This document shows positions 1 to 5,415 of a stretch of DNA of 8,514 nt, piece by piece. This DNA is from Legionella longbeachae (GTDB lineage: Bacteria; Pseudomonadota; Gammaproteobacteria; Legionellales; Legionellaceae). Position 1 is the stretch's first letter. The number at the start of each line of letters is the position of its first letter. Position numbers and translations under genes: made by a program. The stretch covers positions 7,427 to 15,940 of the forward strand of contig JACPOX010000108.1 in the NCBI GenBank assembly GCA_016191305.1, in the 5' to 3' direction. Under the pieces are notes generated by a model that saw only the letters and a list, made by a program, of their open reading frames with translations, had not been told where the DNA came from and ran no database searches.

Positions 1-625
1 CAGTTTATCTAAATATGATGGTGATCCTTCACCATCCACAGCTAAAGGTATTTTGTGTGGTATTCAAGCTGCCGTAGCTTTTAAATTAGGAAAAGAAAGC
101 CTTAAAGGTGTTCATGTTGCGATTCAAGGTTTAGGTCATGTGGGATTTTTGCTCGCTCGTCATTTACATGAATTAGGCGCTACACTTACTGTTGCAGATA
201 TTTCTCCAACTGCTGTGCAACGTGCTGTTACCGAACTGGGTGCCCAAACAGTAAGTACTGATCAAATTCATAAAGTTCCCTGTGACGTTTTTGCTCCTTG
301 TGCCTTAGGTGCGGTGATTAATGACATTACAATTTCTCAACTGCAAACTACAATCATCGCAGGTGCAGCAAATAACCAGCTAGCTCATACTTATCATGGT
401 AAAAAACTACATGACAAAGGAATTTTATTTGCTGTTGACTACGTAATTAATGCAGGTGGTTTAATTTTTGCAGCCTCAAAGTATCTTAATACTCCAGAGG
501 AGAAATCGAACCAACAAATCGACGCTATTTATACCCATTTGATGGAGATTTTTAGCCGATCAGCCACTGAAAATTTGCCTACTAGTGAAATAGCCGATCA
601 TTTAGCAAAAGAGAAATTATCTTAG
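1..625 (+). CDS. ldh: Leucine dehydrogenase-like amino-acid dehydrogenase, C-terminal part (5' end outside window)
   Basis: The open frame runs in from the left edge (first full codon at 2) and ends at TAG 623-625, giving 207 residues of a family usually about 350-370 long. The TTG at 53 is an internal Leu codon, not a start, because family-typical sequence (GDPSPSTAKGI) precedes it. The visible part is the NAD-binding Rossmann domain of Glu/Leu/Phe/Val dehydrogenases, with the glycine motif GLGHVG at about residues 43-48 of the visible part, then ADIS, IAGAANNQL and VDYVINAGGL. The family reversibly deaminates branched-chain amino acids to 2-oxo acids with NAD. The catalytic Lys domain lies outside the window. 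Leu is the best substrate guess; Val or Phe cannot be excluded. The O-methyltransferase begins 12 bp downstream, so the two are probably co-transcribed. Confidence 0.88.
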   Translation, partial: SLSKYDGDPSPSTAKGILCGIQAAVAFKLGKESLKGVHVAIQGLGHVGFLLARHLHELGATLTVADISPTAVQRAVTELGAQTVSTDQIHKVPCDVFAPCALGAVINDITISQLQTTIIAGAANNQLAHTYHGKKLHDKGILFAVDYVINAGGLIFAASKYLNTPEEKSNQQIDAIYTHLMEIFSRSATENLPTSEIADHLAKEKLS

Positions 626-637
626 AGAATAGATTTT

Positions 638-1294
638 ATGAAACATCTAAGTCTTACCCCTGAATTATATGAATACATGCTTGATAAATCCTTGCGTGAA
701 CATCCTTCGCTGGAGGGTACACGCAAGGCAACATCCACTATGGAGCTTGCGAATATGCAAGTTGCCCCAGAACAAGCACAATTCATGCAATTACTGTTGC
801 GTTTGCTAGGTGCAAAAAATGTTTTAGAGGTGGGTACATTTACAGGCTATAGTGCCTTAGCGATGTCCTTGATGCTCCCTGAAGATGGTAAACTTATTAC
901 TTGCGATATCAGTGCAGAATGGACAAGCAAAGCACCTTTTTTCTGGAAAGAAGCGAAACAAGACCATAAAATAGAATTAAGACTTGGGCGTGCTCTAGAC
1001 ACTTTACATGACTTAATTAAAGAAGGCTGGACGCAAAAATTTGATTTCATTTTTATTGATGCTGATAAAACGAACTACCTTAATTACTATGAATTGGCAT
1101 TAAAACTGATTCGACCTCAGGGATTAATTGCTATAGATAATATATTTTGGGATGGTAAAGTAATTGATGCAAATGAAATGGGTGGACAAACTCGAGAAAT
1201 CAGAAAGCTCAACGACCTAATTAAAAATGATCAACGAGTGTTTATTAGTTTATTACCCATAGCTGATGGATTATTTTTAGTACAGCCCTCTTAA
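638..1294 (+). CDS. SAM-dependent class I O-methyltransferase (caffeoyl-CoA OMT-like)
   Basis: This 218-residue protein has the usual size and layout of bacterial caffeoyl-CoA/catechol-type O-methyltransferases. SAM-binding motif I is VLEVGTFTG at about 62-70, with an acidic residue at D90 closing the second strand. The metal- and substrate-binding elements are DADK (141-144) and DN (167-168), the positions that bind the divalent cation in this family. It should be a soluble cytoplasmic enzyme methylating a catechol-like or other hydroxylated small molecule. The true substrate cannot be read from sequence. ATG 638 is the only sensible start; its ribosome-binding site is weak, and it follows the dehydrogenase stop by 12 bp, which suggests translational coupling. 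It lies upstream of a cluster that makes homogentisate, but a repeat separates them, so a functional link is only a guess. Confidence 0.9.
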   Translation: MKHLSLTPELYEYMLDKSLREHPSLEGTRKATSTMELANMQVAPEQAQFMQLLLRLLGAKNVLEVGTFTGYSALAMSLMLPEDGKLITCDISAEWTSKAPFFWKEAKQDHKIELRLGRALDTLHDLIKEGWTQKFDFIFIDADKTNYLNYYELALKLIRPQGLIAIDNIFWDGKVIDANEMGGQTREIRKLNDLIKNDQRVFISLLPIADGLFLVQPS

Positions 1295-1334
1295 CTCTTC
1301 ACTTACATTCAGTAAAGGAAAAGTGGCTTCGAAC

Positions 1335-1408
1335 TGTAGGTTGGGCCTGACCCAACAGAAAAATCAGCCTAAGGTTATACCTTTATTGTGCCAGAGGCCC
1401 AACCTACA
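1335..1408. repeat. REP-like palindromic repeat with 14-bp perfect inverted ends
   Basis: The left end TGTAGGTTGGGCCT (1335-1348) is exactly the reverse complement of the right end (1395-1408). A second, local stem lies inside the left half: GTTGGG (1340-1345) pairs with CCCAAC (1351-1356) across a 5-nt loop. The 8-bp core GTTGGGCC recurs at 5333-5340, 5370-5377 and 6611-6618. GTAGGTTGGGC-type palindromes in intergenic DNA resemble repetitive extragenic palindromes (established pattern; identity not checked here). It sits between the O-methyltransferase and lly and could also end the upstream transcript, although no T-run follows it. Confidence 0.75.
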
Positions 1409-1481
1409 AAATCCTTAATGGCCATGCAAGTGCGAGCAGAGACTTTTATAAAGTGAAATAATTTTAAAGGAGTAATCGACA

Positions 1482-2534
1482 ATGCAAACAAACAATAACC
1501 CCTGTGAATTAGATGGTTTTGCATTTTTGGAATTTTCAGGCCCTGAGAAAAAACGCTTGGAGCAACAATTTACTGACATGGGCTTTCAGTCAACTGCTCA
1601 TCATAAAAATCAAGACATCACCTTGTTCCAACAAGGAAACATTCAATTTATAGTCAATGCAGCAAGCAATTCTCAAGCGGCAACTCATGCCAAAACTCAT
1701 GGACCAGGTGCATGCGCCATGGGTTTTAGAGTAAAAAATGCCAAAGCAGCTTTTGAGCACGCAATAAAGCAGGGAGCCAGCGCTTTCGAAGATTGTGAAC
1801 ATGCTCATCATGGTTTACCTGCAATTCAAGCAATTGGCGGTAGTGTTATTTATTTTGTCGATGATCAACATCAACCCTTTGCCTCTCATTGGGAACATAA
1901 GTCCAACAGCACGGTAGAAGGTAATGGCCTATTAGTTATCGATCATTTGACTCATAATGTGTTTCGAGGAAATATGGATAAATGGGCACAGTTTTATGAA
2001 TCCATTTTTAACTTCCAAGAAATTCGCTATTTTAATATTAAAGGAAAAATGACTGGGCTGGTAAGTCGAGCTCTTGGTAGTCCTTGTGGAAAAATCAAAA
2101 TCCCTTTGAACGACTCCAAAGATGATCTGTCGCAGATTGAAGAATTTCTTCATGATTATAAAGGTGAAGGCATTCAACATATGGCATTAACTACTGACAA
2201 CATTTACCAAACGGTCCATACCTTAAGAGAACAAGGTGTGAAATTCCTTGATGTTCCAGATACTTATTACGAAATGTTAGACGCCCGTCTTCCCTGGCAT
2301 CAGGAGCCCATTGATCAATTGCACGCTGAAAAAATTTTGATGGATGGTGAAACTGATCCGAAACACGGTTTGTTATTACAAATTTTTACCGAAAATATTT
2401 TTGGTCCTGTATTTTTTGAAATAATACAACGTAAAGGAAATCAGGGATTTGGTGAAGGTAATTTTCAGGCACTCTTTGAGGCGATTGAAAGAGACCAAAT
2501 CAAACGCGGTACTTTAAAAGAAACATCTAATTAA
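1482..2534 (+). CDS. lly: 4-hydroxyphenylpyruvate dioxygenase (legiolysin)
   Basis: The 350-residue protein is full length for a bacterial HPPD. It has two vicinal-oxygen-chelate halves; the C-terminal half carries the Fe(II) ligands H155 (IDHLTHNV), H233 (IQHMALTT) and E313 (FFEIIQRKGN), and the C-terminal closing helix GFGEGNFQALFEAIERDQ is intact. The enzyme converts 4-hydroxyphenylpyruvate, O2 and Fe(II) to homogentisate and CO2 in the cytoplasm. In L. pneumophila this gene (lly) underlies brown pigment from oxidised homogentisate, fluorescence and the haemolysis phenotype that named it. ATG 1482 has a strong AAAGGAG at 1466-1472. No convincing sigma70 promoter is visible in the 187-bp upstream gap, although TATAAA at 1447-1452 could be a -10 element. 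The next two genes act later in the same pathway. Confidence 0.96.
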   Translation: MQTNNNPCELDGFAFLEFSGPEKKRLEQQFTDMGFQSTAHHKNQDITLFQQGNIQFIVNAASNSQAATHAKTHGPGACAMGFRVKNAKAAFEHAIKQGASAFEDCEHAHHGLPAIQAIGGSVIYFVDDQHQPFASHWEHKSNSTVEGNGLLVIDHLTHNVFRGNMDKWAQFYESIFNFQEIRYFNIKGKMTGLVSRALGSPCGKIKIPLNDSKDDLSQIEEFLHDYKGEGIQHMALTTDNIYQTVHTLREQGVKFLDVPDTYYEMLDARLPWHQEPIDQLHAEKILMDGETDPKHGLLLQIFTENIFGPVFFEIIQRKGNQGFGEGNFQALFEAIERDQIKRGTLKETSN

Positions 2535-2587
2535 CGTAAGTTCGTCAGAAAAGTAATTTATGAATTTCTGGCGCTAAACGAACGTTA
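2532..2587 (+). other. Imperfect long stem-loop starting at the lly stop codon
   Basis: TAACG (2532-2536) pairs with CGTTA (2583-2587), TTCGT (2541-2545) with ACGAA (2578-2582), and CAGAAA (2546-2551) with TTTCTG (2565-2570). Unpaired bulges lie at 2537-2540 and 2571-2577. No T-run follows, so it is not a standard intrinsic terminator. It could be a 3'-end stabiliser or a processing site for the lly transcript. Confidence 0.5.
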
Positions 2588-2620
2588 TCCCGTAAAAAAG
2601 CAACGCTGTTTGTACGGGAT
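2587..2620 (+). other. Stem-loop with 8-bp perfect stem
   Basis: ATCCCGTA (2587-2594) is the exact reverse complement of TACGGGAT (2613-2620), with an 18-nt loop. It abuts the preceding hairpin and is followed by an A-rich, not T-rich, stretch. Its role is unknown. Confidence 0.5.
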
Positions 2621-2635
2621 CCATTAAAAAATAGC

Positions 2636-2678
2636 AGTTGGATTTAAGAAAACAGCACTGTTTTTCTTATATCCAACT
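2636..2678 (+). other. Long hairpin just upstream of the fah ribosome-binding site
   Basis: The arms at 2636-2654 and 2659-2678 pair almost completely, giving about 18 bp with one T-T mismatch (2644/2670), one bulged T and a 4-nt loop. AGTTGGAT at the base pairs with ATCCAACT. It ends 7 nt before the GAGG of the fah gene, so in RNA it would sit in the leader next to the ribosome-binding site. Translational control, RNase III cleavage or a mobile palindrome are all possible. Confidence 0.6.
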
Positions 2679-2695
2679 CACGTTTGAGGCCTTTT

Positions 2696-3676
2696 ATGAA
2701 ACTTGCTAGTTTAAAATCATCATCACGAGATGGAGAATTATGTATCGTCAATCAGGCATTGACTGCAGCAATACGAGTTCCAGAAATTGCACCTAATTTA
2801 CAATATGCTCTCGATCATTGGCATGTTGTGGAAGCAAAATTGCAAAAAATATATCAACAACTGAATGAAAATCAATTAGAAAATGCCTTTACTTTTGATC
2901 CACAACAATGCACATCCCCACTGCCTCGTTCTTATCAATGGGCAGATGGTAGTGCTTATGTGAACCATGTTGAGCTGGTACGTAAAGCCCGTGGGGCTGA
3001 ATTGCCTGCTAATTTCTGGACAGATCCTCTGATGTATCAAGGAGGATCCGATGCTTTTCTAGGTCCAAGAGATCCTATTTTGGTCGCTGATGAAGCATTT
3101 GGGATTGATTTTGAAGCTGAAGTTGCTGTGATCACTGATGATGTTCCTATGGGCATTCATCATAAGAATGCAGGGCAGCACATAAAATTATTGATGTTAG
3201 TCAATGATGTCTCGTTACGTAATTTAATCCCCGAAGAGTTAGCCAAAGGTTTTGGATTTTTCCATTCCAAACCTTCTAGCAGTTTTTCTCCAGTAGCTAT
3301 TACTCCCGATGAATTAGGGTCGGCTTGGGATGGTCAACGCGTGCATTTGCCTTTATTGAGTCAGTTGAATGGACAACTATTTGGCCAACCTAATGCAGGA
3401 ATCGATATGACCTTTTCTTTTCCACAATTAATTCAACATGCGGCAAAAACCAGAATCTTAAGCGCTGGAACAATTATTGGTTCAGGAACAGTTTCTAACC
3501 TCGATCGTAGCAAGGGTTCTTCATGTATTGCTGAAAGGAGAATGCTGGAAATCATCGAGCAAGGTCAAGCCAAAACTTCTTTTATGCACTTTGGTGATCG
3601 AATTCGTATTGAAATGCTCGACCAACAAGGAAAAAATCTTTTTGGTGCCATTGAGCAAGTAGTTGAGCGGATTTAA
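2696..3676 (+). CDS. fahA: Fumarylacetoacetate hydrolase family protein (fumarylacetoacetase)
   Basis: A 326-residue protein of the bacterial FAH type, with an N-terminal domain of about 75 residues before the hydrolase fold. The metal-binding pattern is present: E140 and E142 in DFEAEVAV, and D171 in VNDVSLRN. The family glycine-rich signature is at about 257-264 (SAGTIIGS). It is shorter than animal FAH (about 419 residues), as expected for this bacterial branch. It hydrolyses fumarylacetoacetate to fumarate and acetoacetate, the last step of tyrosine breakdown. ATG 2696 is chosen over an in-frame TTG at 2684 because GAGG (2686-2689) lies 6 nt before the ATG and would fall inside the longer reading. 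The maleylacetoacetate isomerase starts 3 bp after its stop. The family includes other hydrolases and decarboxylases; the neighbours settle the assignment. Confidence 0.92.
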   Translation: MKLASLKSSSRDGELCIVNQALTAAIRVPEIAPNLQYALDHWHVVEAKLQKIYQQLNENQLENAFTFDPQQCTSPLPRSYQWADGSAYVNHVELVRKARGAELPANFWTDPLMYQGGSDAFLGPRDPILVADEAFGIDFEAEVAVITDDVPMGIHHKNAGQHIKLLMLVNDVSLRNLIPEELAKGFGFFHSKPSSSFSPVAITPDELGSAWDGQRVHLPLLSQLNGQLFGQPNAGIDMTFSFPQLIQHAAKTRILSAGTIIGSGTVSNLDRSKGSSCIAERRMLEIIEQGQAKTSFMHFGDRIRIEMLDQQGKNLFGAIEQVVERI

Positions 3677-3679
3677 CTG

Positions 3680-4309
3680 ATGAAACTTTATGACTATTTT
3701 CGTTCAACAGCCTGTTATCGCGTTCGTATTGCTCTAAATATAAAAAATATTGCCTATGAGAAAATTAGCATTCACTTAGTCAATAATGGAGGCGAGCAAA
3801 ATAGCCCTCAATATCGCGAACTCAACCCTCAGGGCTTAGTTCCTTGCTTAGATATTAATGGTCATATGATTAGTCAATCCCTAGCCATTATGAACTACTT
3901 AGATGAAACCTATCCTAATCCTGCTCTACTACCTAAAGATCCTATAGAAAGAGCGACTATAAGCTCACTTGCTCTAATCGTAGCTTGTGATATGCACCCG
4001 CTGAATAATTTAAGAGTATTAAACCGATTAAAAGAACAGTTTAAACCTAGTGAAGACCAAATAATGGAATGGTATCATCACTGGCTTAAAACAGGATTTG
4101 ATGCCTTTGAGGCCCAATTAAAAAATATTCATCGCAGCGAACCTTTTTGTTTTGGCAATACTGTCACAATGGCTGATCTTTGCCTCATACCCCAAGTATA
4201 CAATGCCAAACGTTTTCATTTCGTGATAGAAGATTATCCACTCATTAATCAAATTAATACGCATTGTTTAACACTGGAATCGTTTCAAAAAGCAGTTCCG
4301 GAAAGTTAA
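3680..4309 (+). CDS. maiA: Maleylacetoacetate isomerase (zeta-class glutathione S-transferase)
   Basis: The 209-residue protein has a thioredoxin-like N-terminal domain (about 1-80) and a helical C-terminal domain. The zeta-class glutathione motif S9-T10-A11-C12 lies in FRSTACYRVRIAL. Q66-S67 (ISQSLAIMNYL) matches the position that holds the glutathione gamma-glutamyl group. The isomerase signature DMHPLNNLRVL is at 104-114. It isomerises maleylacetoacetate to fumarylacetoacetate using glutathione, supplying the substrate of the hydrolase encoded just upstream. Its ATG lies 3 bp after that stop, with a weak GAG site inside the upstream gene, so translation is probably coupled. The order of the two genes is the reverse of the order of the reactions. 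Confidence 0.94.
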   Translation: MKLYDYFRSTACYRVRIALNIKNIAYEKISIHLVNNGGEQNSPQYRELNPQGLVPCLDINGHMISQSLAIMNYLDETYPNPALLPKDPIERATISSLALIVACDMHPLNNLRVLNRLKEQFKPSEDQIMEWYHHWLKTGFDAFEAQLKNIHRSEPFCFGNTVTMADLCLIPQVYNAKRFHFVIEDYPLINQINTHCLTLESFQKAVPES

Positions 4310-4327
4310 TCAATAGCAGAAACTTTC
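4301..4327 (+). terminator. Weak candidate terminator of the tyrosine catabolic cluster
   Basis: GAAAGTT (4301-4307) is the exact reverse complement of AACTTTC (4321-4327), with a 13-nt loop. The stem overlaps the maiA stop codon and is followed by ATTTAATTC rather than a clean T-run. It is A/T-rich and weak, so this is only a candidate. Confidence 0.25.
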
Positions 4328-4346
4328 ATTTAATTCAAAATTATTG

Positions 4347-4352
4347 TATAAT
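4347..4352 (+). promoter_or_regulatory. Candidate -10 box for the Rab-like gene
   Basis: A perfect TATAAT lies in the very AT-rich gap, about 95 bp before the Rab-like start. The -35 position (about 4323-4329, CTTTCAT) matches consensus poorly. AT-rich DNA yields such hexamers by chance, so confidence is low. I saw no clear PmrA-like or CpxR-like direct repeats, which control many Legionella effectors. Confidence 0.3.
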
Positions 4353-4435
4353 ATTTGCATATTTAGTATTTATATGAATCTAAGTGGCAAAATTAAATCA
4401 CTAATTAGTTGAAATTATTTGTATTTTGATTAAAT

Positions 4436-4440
4436 GAGGA
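4436..4440 (+). promoter_or_regulatory. Ribosome-binding site that fixes the Rab-like start at 4448
   Basis: GAGGA at 4436-4440 is 7 nt before ATG 4448, a good spacing. It is only 1 nt before the in-frame TTG at 4442, so the longer reading is unlikely. Confidence 0.7.
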
Positions 4441-4447
4441 ATTGTAT

Positions 4448-5140
4448 ATGCAAGAAAAAAATATTGGTTTGCTTGAGTATGATCATCGTTTTAAAATAAT
4501 ATTAAAAGGAAATGAAAATGCAGGTAAATCTTGCATTATTAAAAGTTTTATCGAAGATATTTTTTTAGAAAAGCATGATAGAACTATTGGGGTGGATTTC
4601 AATGCCACGAATTTGATAGTAAACAACGAAAAAGTAAAATTACAAATATGGGACTCATCAGGGGATAAACAATACAAAGAAATATCCTCAGAATTTAATC
4701 GAGGAGCACACATTGGGTTATTTGTTTATGATGTAACCGATCGAGCATCATTTGATGATATAGAATCATTTATTAAGGAATTTGCAGATAACGATCACGT
4801 CATAAAAGTTGTAGTAGGAAATAAGATTGATGACGTTGAAAACAGAAGTGTTTCTTATGCTGAAGCAAAAGAACTAGCCGAAAAATTAGGTTGTTCATTT
4901 ATTGAAGTATCAGCCAAAACGGGACAAAATATTAATGAACTTTTTCAAAAAGCAACTTCAGAAAAATTGACCTACCTAACATCTATTTCCAGAGAAAAAA
5001 AGGAAGAAAATACTAATCTGCCCAGAGACGCAGAACGAATTCCACGAAAAGTAATATCTAACTACCCGTCGTCCTTTTTGAATTTTTCCTCTATGCAACA
5101 GACTGATACTAATCAAGTACAAGGCTGTACAATTTTCTGA
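4448..5140 (+). CDS. Rab-like small GTPase with C-terminal CaaX box, probable secreted effector
   Basis: The 230-residue protein is a eukaryote-type Rab GTPase. It shows the P-loop GNENAGKS (21-28), switch I TIGVDF (46-51, the Rab hallmark), KLQIWD (64-69), a DSSG G3 box (69-72), FNRGA (83-87, Rab YYRGA), VYDVT (93-97), NKID (125-128) and VSAK (154-157). The switch II Gln of Rab (AGQE) is D73 here, which should impair ordinary GTP hydrolysis. A variable tail of about 50 residues ends in CTIF (227-230), a CaaX box; Phe at the last position favours geranylgeranylation. Bacteria lack such prenyltransferases, so the lipid would be added in a host cell. Rab-like proteins, and CaaX effectors prenylated by the host, are known in Legionella. 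Secretion by Dot/Icm, membrane targeting and interference with vesicle traffic are inferences. Likely acquired from a protist host. Confidence 0.93.
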   Translation: MQEKNIGLLEYDHRFKIILKGNENAGKSCIIKSFIEDIFLEKHDRTIGVDFNATNLIVNNEKVKLQIWDSSGDKQYKEISSEFNRGAHIGLFVYDVTDRASFDDIESFIKEFADNDHVIKVVVGNKIDDVENRSVSYAEAKELAEKLGCSFIEVSAKTGQNINELFQKATSEKLTYLTSISREKKEENTNLPRDAERIPRKVISNYPSSFLNFSSMQQTDTNQVQGCTIF

Positions 5141-5165
5141 GGTGGAGATTGCCCTTCTCCCTCAG
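5137..5165 (+). other. Stem-loop overlapping the Rab-like stop codon
   Basis: CTGAGG (5137-5142) pairs with CCTCAG (5160-5165), extended by GAG/CTC (5145-5147 with 5157-5159) past a 2-nt bulge. The stem is G/C-rich, but CTCAATCC follows with no T-run, so it may protect the transcript end more than terminate it. Confidence 0.4.
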
Positions 5166-5192
5166 CTCAATCCGAATTATAGACTCTATCGC

Positions 5193-5208
5193 TCCCGCGC
5201 AGGCGGGA
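5193..5208. repeat. Short palindromic repeat unit (TCCCGC-GCAG-GCGGGA)
   Basis: A perfect 6-bp stem, TCCCGC (5193-5198) with GCGGGA (5203-5208), encloses a 4-nt loop. It is much richer in G/C than the surrounding DNA. CCCGCGCAGGCGGGAAT-like palindromes are a common dispersed repeat form in many bacteria (general knowledge; copy number not checked). No T-run follows. Confidence 0.5.
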
Positions 5209-5249
5209 ATCTCTCTCTTCCTTTGCCTAATGCCACTATAAAATAAATC

Positions 5250-5267
5250 CAATCTTGCACGAGATTG
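5250..5267. promoter_or_regulatory. Inverted repeat overlapping the -35 box, possible operator
   Basis: CAATCT (5250-5255) and AGATTG (5262-5267) form a perfect 6-bp inverted repeat with a 6-nt centre. Its right arm ends inside the TTGACA at 5265-5270, where a bound regulator could block or help RNA polymerase. No regulator is encoded nearby, so the role is inferred only from position. Confidence 0.35.
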
Positions 5268-5293
5268 ACATACATACAAGCATTTGATTTAAA
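5265..5293 (+). promoter_or_regulatory. Candidate sigma70 promoter for the LRR gene
   Basis: A perfect -35 TTGACA (5265-5270) is followed after 17 bp by TTTAAA (5288-5293), 4 of 6 matches to TATAAT. Transcription would begin near 5300 and give a leader of about 115 nt that includes the palindromic repeat. Confidence 0.5.
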
Positions 5294-5322
5294 AATAAAG
5301 CAATATTCTTAACCTGACGGCT

Positions 5323-5388
5323 ATGAGCCCCTGGCCCAACAACGGGCTATATGTTAGCCTGGCGCTCATGTTGGGCCCGGTGCCCAAC
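5323..5388. repeat. REP-like palindromic repeat in the LRR gene leader
   Basis: GGCCCAAC (5333-5340) is the reverse complement of GTTGGGCC (5370-5377), and ATGAGC (5323-5328) of GCTCAT (5364-5369). A local hairpin, GTTGGGC (5370-5376) with GCCCAAC (5382-5388), has a 5-nt loop. It shares the GTTGGGCC core with the elements at 1335-1408 and 6583-6623. It is open in the LRR reading frame by chance, but lies upstream of that gene's ribosome-binding site. Confidence 0.6.
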
Positions 5389-5402
5389 ACTCTCATTGCC
5401 TT

Positions 5403-5407
5403 AGGAG
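5403..5407 (+). promoter_or_regulatory. Ribosome-binding site that fixes the LRR start at 5416
   Basis: AGGAG lies 8 nt before ATG 5416. The upstream in-frame ATG at 5323 has no such site and its first 31 codons are translated palindrome. Confidence 0.8.
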
Positions 5408-5415
5408 AACATTAC

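Noticed and set aside
53..55. TTG as the start of a 190-residue protein
   Set aside because: Family-typical dehydrogenase sequence continues in frame to the left edge; the TTG is an internal Leu codon.
847..1050. Minus-strand open frame inside the O-methyltransferase
   Set aside because: It is a shadow of a gene with clear catalytic motifs; no ribosome-binding site or recognisable protein.
1335..1408. Repeat read as an insertion sequence
   Set aside because: Only 74 bp with no transposase and no evident target-site duplication; REP-like element fits better.
1590..2180. Two minus-strand open frames inside lly
   Set aside because: Antisense shadows of a fully conserved HPPD gene.
3477..3662. 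61-residue plus-strand frame inside fah
   Set aside because: Out-of-frame shadow covering the conserved end of the hydrolase.
4442..4447. TTG start two codons before the Rab-like ATG
   Set aside because: Only 1 nt from the GAGGA; ATG 4448 has proper spacing.
5193..5208. G/C-rich hairpin as an intrinsic terminator
   Set aside because: No T-run follows; ATCTCTCTCTTCC is not a convincing tail.
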